The notes beneath the pieces were generated by a model that was not told the origin of the DNA, made no database searches, and was given only the letters and a program-made list of their open reading frames with translations. A program made the translations under genes and the position numbers. DNA of 64,000 nt, taken from Sapria himalayana. Its lineage: Eukaryota > Streptophyta > Magnoliopsida > Malpighiales > Rafflesiaceae. The stretch's first letter is position 1. Every line of letters starts with the position of its first letter. Positions 1 to 11,708 of the stretch are shown here, piece by piece. The DNA lies in NCBI GenBank assembly GCA_029783825.1, contig JAREIK010017110.1:1-64000 (forward strand). Reading direction: 5' to 3'.

Positions 1-1073
1 TCTTAATCTGGCCAATTCTGTTATCCAAAGATAGATAGCATGTTTCAATGTAATTTTTAAACAAAATTATTTTAGAATTTATTTATCATCCTTGATTTAG
101 CTAACCATAGATTATATATGTCATTTTTTTAAAAATGATATATCTAATGATAATTATCAATTATATATAATCGAATATCGAATAAAAAAGATTTAAAAAA
201 TTCTAATAGAAAAATTTGTGCAAATCATGAGTAATTGGAAATGAAACCCAAAATGTACACAATGTTTATCACTCGATAATTACATTTTCTAGTTACACCA
301 ATATATCTTTTATTACACCTCACAAAAGTTTCATTAAAAGAATTGTGAAAGAAAGTGTGATACTTATGAGTTTAAATTTTTTAATTCCATTTGAGTATAA
401 AGTGAATAAGTGAAGAGATTTTTGCATACTTCCAAATCTAATTTAGACTATAAAATGAATAAGTCATGAAATTTTCTCAATTGAATTGCTCAGATAACTC
501 TGATTTATTTATTTTACAAGAATTTTGGACTCAATTATAATAATAACTTGATTGGTCAATAATATCAATTTGCTAATTTTAAGTCTCATTTTCACCTGAT
601 ACAAAATAGCATATGATTAATTGAGAACTTTAACACTCTTAAACCACCTTACTAATATGAGGGAAAAATTGTTGAAACTTCAATAATTACACATGCACAT
701 GTTTTGTTTGTTGAACTTCAACATACATAAATATAATGAGCAATGTTTATGCACCATACATATTGAATTTGAGTTAAGTAAAAAATATTTAATTCAAGCA
801 ATTATAGATATAAATCAAGTTATGAATAAAATAAAAATTTTAGGATTTAACTAAAGCAATTAAAGATAAAATCATGTGATGAATTTGAGTTAAGTAAAAA
901 TGGAGTACAATATAATTAATGAATTTATTTAAATTATTTTTAATTATATTAATAAACATTTCCTCATAAACTAGACTTTAAATTTAACATGCATTTTTTT
1001 AATTCTACCATGCTTTAAAAGACTTTATCATTATTACATATATTCCCATGTTAATTTAATAAAAAGAATATAT
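1..1073. other. AT-rich non-coding sequence
   Basis: No coding region, RNA gene or recognisable repeat family could be supported here. The stretch is AT-rich with many stops in all frames. It is probably intergenic or decayed transposon DNA. Confidence 0.6.
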
Positions 1074-1374
1074 ACTACAAAAAAAAATCTGATAAATTTT
1101 GTAGGGTAAATAATATTTTCATATATTACTTACAAATCAATAATCTTAATATTTATAAAATTAAAATTATTTAACAAACAACATTTTTAACTCTAATATA
1201 CTAGACTTAATCTTTTCAGAATTAATATTAGCATTGTATTTTTTATAATATAAATATAAATATGTGTTTATATTAAATTTAAAAGCCAAAAGCAGAGCAT
1301 TACTCTTGACCCTAAAAATATAAGTTTTTAGGTCATGTAATGCTCTACCTAAGCAATACTCATATTTTATATTA

Positions 1375-1460
1375 TTCCCAATATTCATTCAAATATTGGG
1401 AATAACTTCATTCCCAATATTCATTCAAATATTGGGAATAACTTCATTCCCAATATTTTA
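1375..1460. repeat. 36-bp tandem repeat made of palindromic units
   Basis: A 36-bp unit starts at 1375 and 1411, with a partial third at 1447. Each full unit contains TTCCCAATATT followed a few bases later by AATATTGGGAA, so each can fold into a hairpin with an 11-bp stem. The two full units are identical by eye, suggesting recent duplication. Confidence 0.85.
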
Positions 1461-2200
1461 TTTATAATTTATAATATAAAATTCTCAAATTATTCATAAT
1501 ATTTAGTGAGTGTTTCAAATTCTTCGAGAGGCCCTTAGGGTTTAGTCACATAGGGTTCACCTTCACTGACACATTTACACACTTAGAACACCTACCATCA
1601 TCTTTACATTCAATTTGTAATGAAGGTTGTTTTGATGGTGCAACATTAATATCATAACAATATTTTTTACAATCATACAAAGTAAATAATGAGCAAAATA
1701 CCTTTTCTAGTATTAATCTTTAAAATGAGAGCATCTTGCACTTGCAATAGCTAAGCCACTAATTCTGTAAATGAATACAATATAGTAAAAAATAAGTCGT
1801 AAAAAATGTGATCAGGGTGTTGAAAAGGACACAATCAGATATTACTTATATATAGAACATGTCTAGTGAACCCAACAATCTATATAACATCCATAAAACT
1901 AAAATTTTCAGCTAGAAGCTACCTCTTTTAGAGCATCTTGGTTCCATAAGAGCTCGCACTCCTCTATTTCCTCATTTAGCAACTTTGTCATCCTGGTGAA
2001 AAAAAAAATTCCTCTTCTTCAATAATAGAATACATCAAAATCATCAAAAGTATCAAAAGGACTCATATAACCATATTTCAAAATGATTCAAAATATAATA
2101 ATACAAATAATAAAATGAAGGTAAAACCTATATTTTGGAGAAACCACCTCCTCATACTTGTTTGTCATAATATATGGGATAGAATTCTTGTATAAGAAGT

Positions 2201-3160
2201 TTGCATAATGAATTACGGAAACTACTAGTACATAATTATACCATTAGTATCAACATCAGGTGTAGACAATTTGATAGAAACTTTAACAAAGGAAATGGCA
2301 GAGGAAAGGTAGAAAATCATATTTGCAAGTCTTGTAATAGAAGTAACATGAAATGCTATAACAACGACAAGTTTGGTCATTTCAAAAGAAATACTATAAG
2401 TGATATTAAAATGTTAAAATGAAATGATGCCTTAGATGTTACAATGATAAAAGAAGAAAGTGTTTTTTTACTTTTTATTGGTAAAAAATTATGTTGATTA
2501 TTTGATTTTGGATTTGAGGTATCATTTCACACGACTACACAATATGAGACATTAAAAAATTATTTTGTTGGAAATCTTGAACAAGTATATCTCACTATAA
2601 AGGAATAATTGGATATAATTTTTATTGGTGATGTCAACTTGAGGATATCAACTAGATCTGTGTGATAAATGCATAGAGAAGAAATTATCCACCCTTAATA
2701 CAAAATATAATAATGACTAGTCGGCTTAATGATGAAGTCCCAATTTAACTTTTAAAATGATGACATATGGAAATTTATGGATCGACCATGGTTGTTACTC
2801 GAGGAAATAAAATTAGAATAATCAACATCACATATGTTGGTAAAGATACATTTGTTGTTGATGATTCGACAATGAGTTCGATTTGTTGCATTACAAACTC
2901 GGACACACGAGTGAAAAATGAGACAACTATTATAATCTAGAGGTAAGCTATCTATACATAATTTTTGTAAGCATGATTTATGTAAAAGTTGTATCTTCAA
3001 TAATCAAAATGAATAAGTATCTCAAGAGTTGGAAGAAAACCAAAATTAGTAAGATTGGAATTAGTTCATACAATTATGTAGGGACATGCTCTTGTTTCTT
3101 ATGTTGGGTGATCCCACTATTATGTGATATTTATTGTTGATGCAAGCATATAGTATCTTG
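2201..3160 (+). pseudogene. Degenerate Ty1/copia gag-pol fragment (CCHC, protease, GAG pre-integrase, start of integrase)
   Basis: Translation in shifting frames gives a copia-like order of domains. At about 2280-2400 there is a zinc-knuckle relic reading CYNNDKFGHFKRN, where two knuckle cysteines are replaced by Asn. At about 2500-2660 a protease-like segment has SFHTTTQYETLKNY followed by GDVNLRIS, matching the copia region after the DSGAS active site; the active-site triad itself is lost. At about 2710-2990 a GAG pre-integrase-like segment contains DDIWKFMD and ends in HDLCKSCIF. At about 3000-3160 the start of an integrase-like region follows. Stops and frameshifts occur throughout and no LTR was found, so this is a dead fragment. 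The family assignment rests on motif resemblance recalled from copia polyproteins. Confidence 0.6.
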
Positions 3161-5440
3161 ATGCCTCTCTATCTATTTTTAATTTTTATGTACAAGCTAT
3201 TCTATCATTTGACTGAACATAAGTCTGTTAGGAATAAAGGAGTTTAATCATGGTGCATGGTTCATTGAGAATAAGAAGAAATGATTTATATATTTATGAA
3301 GATCAAAAATTAATTTTTTCCAACCTTATGGTATGAATATGATGCTATGCTTTTAATGTTAATATTGAGCCACTTAGTTCCAAATGACATGCAAAATATT
3401 ATGGATTAACTTGATTGAGTCATACATTACTAGTTTCCAAAAAAATAATAATATTTTTTTAGTAATCAACATACTTTGTTAATCATGTCATTTGAGGTAA
3501 TCATGAAATAATAATCAAAATAATTTTGAATGCAGAGACATGATTTTTATAAGAATTAATTTCATAGGAAATTCACTTTTAAGTTACTTTTTATAAAAAA
3601 ATTTCCTCATATCTTAAGAAAAATGTGATTTATATTTGATAAATCATGGCAATAAGTTTTTTAAACTAAAATTGATTATATTTTATTAGATTATATATTA
3701 TAATCATTATTTTCTTAAATTAATTTATTCGTTAATATATTTTTAGTTATCGTAACTAATCGATGCCATTTAGATTATCTTAACTTGATCCTAACATTAT
3801 TTTAACGATGAATTAAATTATTCTATAAATGATTTTTTTTCAAAAAAAAACTACCAAGTAATATATTATATTATAAATTTGTTGCAACACTTTCACTAAA
3901 TAAGTTAATATTCAAATAATCATTGATTATTATTTTTATGTCTAATTTGACTCAATAAAGAATTTATACAAGCATATAAATTATTTTTATAAAATTACTT
4001 TTGTAACTATGAAAGTAGATTTCTTACTCAGATAAACATAAATGGTTAAGAAGGTTGTGATAACCATTCACAAAATATCAATTGTATTTCTCAGTCAAAC
4101 ATCATGCAAAATGATAAATATGAAAATATATGTCATTCCTTACTATATGTGGCACAATGTCATCCTTTTTATTTGTGAATTGGCAAATGAATAACACATG
4201 ATATAATGATCTCCTATAATATTAGTAAATGGACAATTTATTTGGTACCATACTAGATGTTAGCAAGCACATAAACAAGTTTGTTGTAGAACTAGAATTA
4301 TAGTGTATACCATTCATACATATAAGACAAATAAAGTTTGGTTTCAAGATAGAGTAGGATAACATATTTAATGAAATAGGAGAATGTTCAAATATTTTGG
4401 CACAATTTGGTTTAAATGAAAAAAATAAGTATAATTTCTTTACAAGATAATGTTAATGGTTTTAAAAGTTGTTAGGATAAACAAAAAGAAGAATTTTACT
4501 TGAAACCAAAAGAATATCAGATGGAATGTTCTAGTATATACAATAAAAGTCATATTGGTTTTATTTTTGTTAGTATGAAATAGCTGAGCTATTATAAAAT
4601 TGAAATTTATATCAAAGAATACCTAATAAGATAAGATAGATCATTAGTTTCTAAATTTTATCTTAAAAGTGAGATAACATATTCAAAGGATTGATTATAC
4701 CAAGAATTAATTATGTATAATATTTTTTTATTTATACTTATAGTCAAAGACAATTATTTAAAGTTATATGTTTATAATATATTTGGAGAAAACAAAAATA
4801 GAACCCATTAACATTAAATTTGTTTTTTTTAAGTTAAAGAATCAGAAAACATCAAGCATTATTTATTTTCTTAAGTTACAAAAGGAGAAAACAAAATGCA
4901 AATATTTAGTATTTGAAATCAATAAATCCGAAAAATTTAAACAGTAAAAGAATAAATATTACATTGAAATTTTTTGTTCCATTAATGGTGTAGAGTTAAA
5001 ATAATGTAGGTGAAATGAAAATAGAAGCTAAAATAAGAAAAATTGGGGGAAAATAAAAATAAAATTATGCCCGAATATTCTATAAAAATGAAAACCGCTA
5101 GTGGTAATCAAATTGAGAGAGAAGGAGATATGTATATAGCATTCGAAGGAGAAGAACAATGAAATTATTACCTGGTAATGAAGATGAGATAGATTTCTAG
5201 GTTGCTCCCTCGTGTTTTGGCTCTCCTTCATCGTTTGAGAGATAGAAACTTTTTTAGCATTTTTTTTCCATGAAACCTTATATATACTAAACTGTTATAA
5301 AATAAATTACAAAAAAAATAACACTAAAATAAATTTAAAAGAATAAATAATTTAAATAAAATAATAGAAATAGATTTTTATTTAATCATAAATGATATTA
5401 TTTAATAAATAAATAAAAAAATTATATAAAAAAAAGTATT
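3161..5440. other. AT-rich sequence without recognisable genes
   Basis: This may hold the rest of the decayed copia element, but I found no conserved reverse transcriptase or RNase H motif in any frame. Short open frames here are not supported by codon or motif evidence. Confidence 0.5.
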
Positions 5441-5455
5441 CACACACACACACAT

Positions 5456-5487
<32 letters not shown>
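5441..5487. repeat. Compound (CA)n-(TACA)n-(TA)n microsatellite
   Basis: A short CA run grades into CATA units and then a TA run. It sits in very AT-rich non-coding DNA. Confidence 0.9.
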
Positions 5488-6285
5488 TATATGGTTATAA
5501 ATATATAAGAATTTAATTTATTTTTTATTAATATAATATGAAATAATTATAAAAGCATATAATTTGAATCTTTTAATCATTATAAATTTTAATGTTTGAA
5601 GTGTTTATTTAATAACCACACTGAAATATTAATCTTTTTTAATCATCAAATTTTTTTATGATATAATTAAAACATCAATATATTAATCATTAAATGAGAA
5701 CTTTGTTTCTTTTAAATATTATGAAAAATTGAATTTTTTTTATAATTCAAAATTTTCTAATCTTTTAGTCATTATTTTTTAAAAAATTTTTAATCATAAA
5801 ATTATTTTTATACTTTTATTTTTATAAATATTTACTTGTTTATTTGTTTATTCATATATTTTTAAATTTTTTTTAATCAAACAATTGTTTATTTTAGTTT
5901 TTTATTAGTTGTAATTTGTATTTATTTTTATTTATTAATTAAAATATTTTATAAATATGATACTTATATAATAAATTATATAATATTTTGTAATACAAAT
6001 ATTTAAATATCATAAATAAATATTTCAGATAAAATTAAGTATAATATTTTAATTAAATTATAATCAAAAAATAGTAATTTTAGTAATATTTAATATAAAT
6101 TTTTATTCATATTTATATATTTATTAATTTTTTTATAATATCATATTTTAATTATTATAAGAGAAGATTGTTTCATTCAATGATCGCTCATCTATAGACC
6201 ATGACATATCCTTAATATATAAAATTATATAAAATATTAAAATAAAGAATGCTTAAAAAATATCATTAAAGAGTAGCGATGAAAA
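5488..6285. other. Extremely AT-rich non-coding sequence
   Basis: Nothing beyond A/T-rich low-complexity sequence is seen. It lies just inside the right subterminal repeat block of the probable CACTA element. Confidence 0.55.
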
Positions 6286-6960
6286 TTATAACAAACCCAA
6301 ATAGCTAGGAAAAATCCATAGCTAAATTCATATATTTTGATAAAATAAATATTTAATGAATTATCGATTCTAATTGTATAAAAACTAATAAAAAAATAAA
6401 TTCAGATAATTATTTAGTGATGGATTTAAATTTGATAAGAAAATTTCATCGCTAAATCCATCGCTAATAATTACCTACAAAAATTTCATTGCTAATCCAT
6501 CACTAAATAAAGGATTTAATTAGCAAAGGAAAATCCGTAGTTAAATCCGTCGCTAAATCAAGGATTTAATTAGCAAGAGAAATTCTGTCGCTAAATCCGT
6601 CACTATATCAATGATTTAATTATCAGGGAAAAATCCGCCGCTAAAACCATCACTAAATAAGGGATTTAATTATTCAGGGGAAATCCATCACTAAATCTGT
6701 CGCTAATTTCGGGATTTTATTAGTGAGGGATATTCCGTCGCTAAATCCCTCGCTTTTTTTGAGTGGAATTTACAAAAATCTTCCGTCACTAATCCGTCGC
6801 TAAATTCCCCACTTTTCTTGAACGAGATTTACGAAAAAAAATTTCGTCGCTAATCCGTTGATATTTTTTTCAAAGAAAAATCATAAATCCCTTGTATTCC
6901 TTAGTTAATCCATCGCAATTTAGCTAGGGATTGATCCCTAGCTAAAATTCCCTAGCTAAA
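6286..6960. repeat. Subterminal repeat block of CACTA type (AAATCCGTCGCTAAAT family)
   Basis: More than a dozen degenerate copies of a short motif, AAATCC(G/A)TCGCTAAAT, occur in direct order and alternate with GGATTTAATTAGCAA. The copies diverge by a few bases. Such arrays next to a CTACAAGAAAAA terminus are the usual transposase-binding subterminal region of plant CACTA elements. The block stops about 15 bp before the putative terminus at 6977. Confidence 0.75.
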
Positions 6961-6978
6961 ATGATTTTTTCTTGTAGC

Positions 6979-8120
6979 ATTATTCTTCTTATTTTTCTTA
7001 TTCTTATTGTTCTTCTTTCTTCGTAGTCTCATTTTTCATCTTTTTCTTCTTGTTCTTCATATTCTTCTTGTTCTTCTTATTCTTCTTGTTCTTCTTATTC
7101 TTTTTTTCTTTTTTTTCTTTTTTTCTTATTAATCTTCTGATTCACCTTATTCTTCTTATTCTTTTTATTCTTCTAATTCTTCTAAATCTTTTTTTCTACT
7201 TATTCTTCTTATTCTTCTTATTCATATTATTCTTCTTATTCTTCTTATTATTTTTATTCTTCTTATTCTACTTATTCGACTTCTTCTTATTTGAATTCTT
7301 CTTATTATTCTTCCTATTCTTCTTTTTCTTCTTATTCTTTTTAATCTTTTAATTCATCTTATTCTTTTTAATCTTTTAATTCATCTTATTCTTTTTAATC
7401 TTTATATTCTTCTTATTCTTCTTAATTTTTTATTCTACTTATTCTTTTTATTTTTTTATTATACCTATTCTTGTTAATTTTTTTTATTTTTCTTATTCTT
7501 ATTATTTTTATTTTTTATTCTTCTTATTCATATTATTCTTCTTATTCTTTTTATTCATCTTAATAATCATATTCTTCTTATTCTTATTTTTAGTATTATT
7601 CTTCTTATTTTCTTATTTTTAGTATTATTCTTCTTATTCTTCTATTCTTCTTATTCTTCTTATTCTTCTTATTCTTTATTTTTATTATTCTTCTAATACA
7701 TCTTATTCTTCATATTCTTCTTATTTTTTATAATCTTTTTAATCATCTTAATCTGATTCTTCTTCTTTTCTTCTTATTTACCTTATTCTTCTTATACTTC
7801 TTACTTTTATTTTTCTACTTTTTCTTCATATTCTTCATATTCTTATTATTGTTTTTTTATTGTTATTCTTCTTATTCATCTAATTCTTCTTATTTTTGTT
7901 ATTTTTAATATTATACTTATTCTTATTATTATTCTTATTCTTCTTATTTCTCTTATTCTTCTAATTCTTGTTATTGTTATTATTCTTCTTATTTTTTTAT
8001 TCTTCTTATTCCACTTATTCTTCTTATTTTTTTATTTTTCTAATTATTCTTTTTCATCTAATTCTTATTATTCTTGAATTACTTCATATACTTCTTATTA
8101 TTCTATTTCTTCTTCTTTTT
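6979..8120. repeat. Satellite array A1 (TTATTCTTC 9-mer)
   Basis: The array is built from TTATTCTTC and variants such as TTATTATTC, TTCATATTC and TTATTTTTC. On the left it begins directly after the CACTA-like terminus. On the right it joins the 3' end of L1a. The + strand is almost free of G. Because all changes are substitutions or multiples of three, it gives long meaningless open frames rich in Phe, Leu, Ile, Ser and Tyr. Confidence 0.95.
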
Positions 8121-8297
8121 TATAAAATTCATTTATTATTGATAACCCTCCCTTTTGGCGAAGGAAAACCATTTTTACAACCTATGGCTACCCATAGCCC
8201 TCTTACACCCATCTTAAGTTTTAAATTTACTCACTAACATATTAAATTATAAATGTTTTGCTCAATAAAACATTTTTTGCCTATATTATTTGATCTT

Positions 8298-8372
8298 CGG
8301 CCCGTACTTCCCGTTTTGCTATTTTCGGCCCGTCTTTCCCGTTTTGTTATTTTCGGGTCATCTTCTCGGCCC
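8298..8372. repeat. 28-bp tandem repeat in the L1a 3' UTR
   Basis: Units starting CGGCCCGT at 8298 and 8326, with a partial unit at 8354, repeat with a 28-bp period. The repeat is clearly more GC-rich than its surroundings. Confidence 0.85.
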
Positions 8373-8659
8373 ACCTTCTCATTTAATAATTCTTGTAATC
8401 TTCGGACCTCTATCTCTCGTCTTCCCCATGTCTCGGGCTCTTCTCTTCACGTTATTTCTAAAAATTTCCAGCCGTCCTCCTTTTTTTATATACTCATGAA
8501 CCTGTAAAATCCAAAGAGAAAAATGAACATGCCTGCAAGATAACTTGTCACCCTATTACCCTTGTCCCTTGTTAAACTTATACATAATTTCTTCGTTCCC
8601 TCCCATTCTCTATGGCATTCCTATACTGCTTTACTATTCTTTATAAGTTATTACGTGAT

Positions 8660-8790
8660 AACTTAATCATTGAACCGCAAAGCCAGTAGTCACTACCCAG
8701 TGGAAGATGAATTATCTATGAACTTAAGCATTGAACCGCAAAGACAGTTTATGGTATATGAACTTATCAAGACGAATTATCTATAAACTT
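8660..8790. repeat. Approximately 61-65-bp direct duplication in the L1a 3' UTR
   Basis: CATTGAACCGCAAAG occurs at 8668 and 8729, and GAATTATCTAT at 8709 and 8774. The order is conserved, so this is a tandem duplication with small indels. Confidence 0.8.
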
Positions 8791-9290
8791 CATTATTTAA
8801 CTCCACAGGATTATCGGATTAAAAACAGAAGTCTCCTTCTTAACATCTTCATCCTGCAAGGAAAATCCAAATACATATTTATACATATGCACCATTCTGC
8901 CGAAACTGCTTTGCAAAATTAACACATACATAGCTCTAACCTATTTGCTTCTTTTTTAGATTCGTTATTCTAAATTATGTTCTAAGTTTTATTTTTATTT
9001 CTAAAGATGGCTCAACCTCCACCCTTCCTATTCCTTAAACTTCTATTAATATAACACAAAACTTGTGTGAAACTTTAGCATTTGATAATACAAAGATAAC
9101 CCAGTAATTTTATAACACCTTGGTAAGGCTGATGTTTCACTTCAGTAGGGCGTGATTACCTGCAAGAAGAAAAAATTCCAACACTTACCTGTTGCCTTCT
9201 ATTTTCTTTTTGGACTTGCTTTGCTAGGACAGAAATTCCCTGCAATGTCGGATTCCCGCACGAAAATTCCAACAGGAGATTAAGTCTTTA

Positions 9291-11708
9291 TCATATGTTC
9301 GTAGGCTGTTTATTTGTTCTAATATAAGGAAATCCCATTTTATCTAAACATGATATTCCCTTTAGTTTATTTGGCATGGATTCCACGTTATATTCTATAT
9401 CTCCTCTAGTGGAGCCTATTCTAGATAGGCTATCCGCTAGATTATTAGCTTCTCTATATATATGTGTTATTGAGGCCTTCAGTTCATCCAAAAGGCTAAG
9501 AATTACTTCTAAATCATCTTCATATCTCCATAATATTTTCTTGTTAATTACTGTTTCGACTAATAATTTCGAGTCTACCTGAACTTCTATATTTTTAAAA
9601 TTTAGCTGCTTACATATCTCTAACCCTGATTTCAATGCTTTAATTTCTGATTCTAGGGCCGAGGAGGCTCTACTAGATCTGGTGAAAGCTCACTTTACTG
9701 TCCCTGTATGATCTCTTATTACCCGCCTCCTCCTGCTATTCCAGTGTCCCTGCTAAAACTACCATCCGTATTAAGTGAAAATTTACCAACCGATGGAGTG
9801 TTCCAATGTATACATTTAGCGAATTGCTATTTTATAACTTTATAAGTGAGGTCCCATGTTTTCTCAAGCTTCTTTTCTTGTTTCATTTCCTCTATTTTTA
9901 TAGGTTTCATTATTGATATATTACTTATATCCTTTCTAATATCTTTTATAATTTCTGTTAAATTCATCCTTTTATTTTCAAATTTACTTTTGTTTCGAGA
10001 TTTCCATATGCACCAAATAATTAGATGCGGCAATTTCTAATTAAGCCATTTTCTGATGGGGCTTTTCATGTTTTCACTTTCCCATTTTTTAACTTTATCC
10101 ATTAATCCATCATCTTTATTACATATTCTTTTTTCCCCTTCCATCTCTCTCCATATTTCCACTGCAATTGGCCCATTGGAAAATAAATGATCGGTTGTTT
10201 CAACTGCTTGTGACCAGCATTCACTTCTTGATGCCATTTTTATCCCTTTTTTTGTACATTCTTATCTACCGGTATAGCATTCATTAGAGCCTTCCATGTG
10301 AAGGAACGCATTTTTTGCAGGACGTTTTCTTGCCATACCCATTTGAATAAAGTTTGAGCCGGTTTTTTCTTTCTGACCAGATCTTTTGCCGACTTGAGAG
10401 AGAATTTTTCTTGTGGTGTTAAAGTCCATTTCCAGCCACTCTTCTTTAGTGTGGAGTGTGAGTCTACTATCTCTTTTTGTTTTTCCATTGTCTTCCAGCT
10501 GTTCGAAGCTTTCTTAGGGCTCTTATTCTTATTATCTAAATATTTTGCCCGCATGTATTCAGCCCAGAGATTATCACTTTCTTTAAGTCTCCACCATCCT
10601 TTGCAATCCCAGGCAGCTGCCGAGTCCTGAAGGCTCATTAGACCTAATCCTGCTTCCTCTTTCGGATAACAGATGCTTTTCTAGTCCTTCCAGTGTAATT
10701 TATTTCTACCTTCTTTTTTACCCCATAAGAAGTTAGCCAGTTCTGATTCGAGTTTTTTAATAAATTTTTTAGGGGGATGTATGACTGATAAAATATGTGT
10801 TAGTGTGCTTTGTAAAACATGTGAGAGTAGTGTTCCTCCCCCCAAATCCCAGGAGCTCTTCTTTCCATCCTGCTATTTTCTTTCTTAGCTTATCTTGAAG
10901 GTAAGTTAGATATTCTTCCTTCAACCTCCCCTCATATATCGGAAACCTAGGTACATTAATGCCCCTTTAATTTATGAGAAGCCTGTGATATTTTTGATTT
11001 TATCTACTAACTTTAATTTTGCATTTTTAGCAAGCATAAACTGACATTTACTTTTATTTACCATTTGACCTGTCTCTTTTCCAAATATTTGAAGAAGATC
11101 CATAAGATTCATTAATGATTTTGTACTAGCATTTTTAAAAATTATAAGGTCATCCGTGTAGGCTAAACAGCCTATTCTGGGTGTATTCCTTGGTTGTCTG
11201 AATGACATTATTTTACCTTCGGATATTCTCTTATTCAAGTTTCGAATTAATAATTCTAAGTAGATATCAAAAAGAAGGGGGGATAACGGATCCCCTTGCC
11301 TTATACTTCTATTTGGTTTAAATTCTCACTTATCTTTCCATTTACAAGGACTCTTACCCAAGTACTTGAAATGGATCTATATATTAGATCTATGGTTAGC
11401 TCAGAGAAACCGAACCTTCTCAGCACAAAACAAAGGGTATCCCATTCTACTCTATCGAAGGCTTTCGATAGATCTAGCTTAACCACTAAATTTTTTCCTC
11501 TTGATTTACCTCCTATTTCTTTCATCATTTCTGATGCAAGTTTTATATTTTCAATCATTAATCTATTTTTAACAAACCCATTTGTTCCTGAGATATTATT
11601 GAAGGTAAAATTAAGCTTAGTCTATTTTGTAATATTTTTGCTAAAATTTTATAAATAGCATTGCATAAACTTATAGGTCTGTAATCCTCGTATTTTGTGG
11701 TGATTCTT
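9291..11708 (-). pseudogene. L1a ORF2 remnant: reverse transcriptase - zf-RVT - RNase H
   Basis: In an active LINE, ORF2 nicks the target and copies the RNA by target-primed reverse transcription. At the 5' side, 11301-11700 encodes the finger/palm region with DYRPISL, FVKNRL and the catalytic motif A (KLDLSKAFDRVEW). At 10972-11238 the second catalytic motif reads AYTDDLIIF, so YADD has become YTDD but both Asp remain. At 9827-10638 the zf-RVT region shows FSLKSAKDLVR, KMRSFTWKAL and IIWCIWKSRN. At 9291-9785 the RNase H has NTDGSF, ESEIKAL, QVDSKLLV and HIYREANNLADSLS, so its catalytic acids look intact. At least four frame changes or stops break the reading frame. The endonuclease half is missing because of the 5' truncation. 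Confidence 0.92.

Larger units (their letters stand above)
1074..6978. mobile_element. Probable CACTA (En/Spm)-type DNA transposon or its remnant
   Basis: The right end at 6963-6977 reads as the inverted form of CTACAAGAAAAAATC. The left end at 1075-1089 reads CTACAAAAAAAAATC, which matches at 14 of 15 bases. Plant CACTA elements typically end in CACTACAAGAAAAA, so both termini are close but have changed outermost bases. Inside the right end lies a dense block of short repeats around AAATCCGTCGCTAAAT (6286-6960), typical of CACTA subterminal repeats. No transposase was recognised, and the left subterminal region lacks matching repeats. The interior holds a Ty1/copia remnant. A 3-bp target duplication could not be identified. 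The right terminus is well supported; the left terminus, and so the total length, is tentative. Confidence 0.45.
8121..9290 (-). other. 3' UTR of L1a
   Basis: This non-coding segment lies between the RNase H stop and the array. It contains two internal tandem duplications, annotated separately. Its last 40 bases resemble the terminal sequence of the other LINE copies. Confidence 0.75.
8121..11708 (-). mobile_element. L1a: 5'-truncated L1-clade LINE
   Basis: The copy runs right to left. From 5' to 3' it has a partial reverse transcriptase, zf-RVT, RNase H and a 3' UTR ending at about 8121 with the terminal segment shared by its neighbours (CCAAAAG then a pyrimidine/AT tail), joined to array A1. 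The 5' side is cut within the reverse transcriptase, just before the DYRPISL motif, and joins array A2 at about 11708. ORF1 and the endonuclease are absent. Its 3' UTR differs from those of L1c-L1f, so it belongs to a separate subfamily. Confidence 0.92.

Noticed and set aside
3161..5000. Continuation of the copia element through reverse transcriptase and RNase H
   Set aside because: I looked for copia RT and RNase H motifs and found none that could be defended.
9376..9582. Plus-strand open frames opposite LINE ORF2 and ORF1 (for example 11296-11658, 28435-28785, 42741-43013, 57404-57730)
   Set aside because: They are antisense shadows of LINE coding sequence; the opposite strand carries the recognisable reverse transcriptase, zf-RVT, RNase H or ORF1 motifs.
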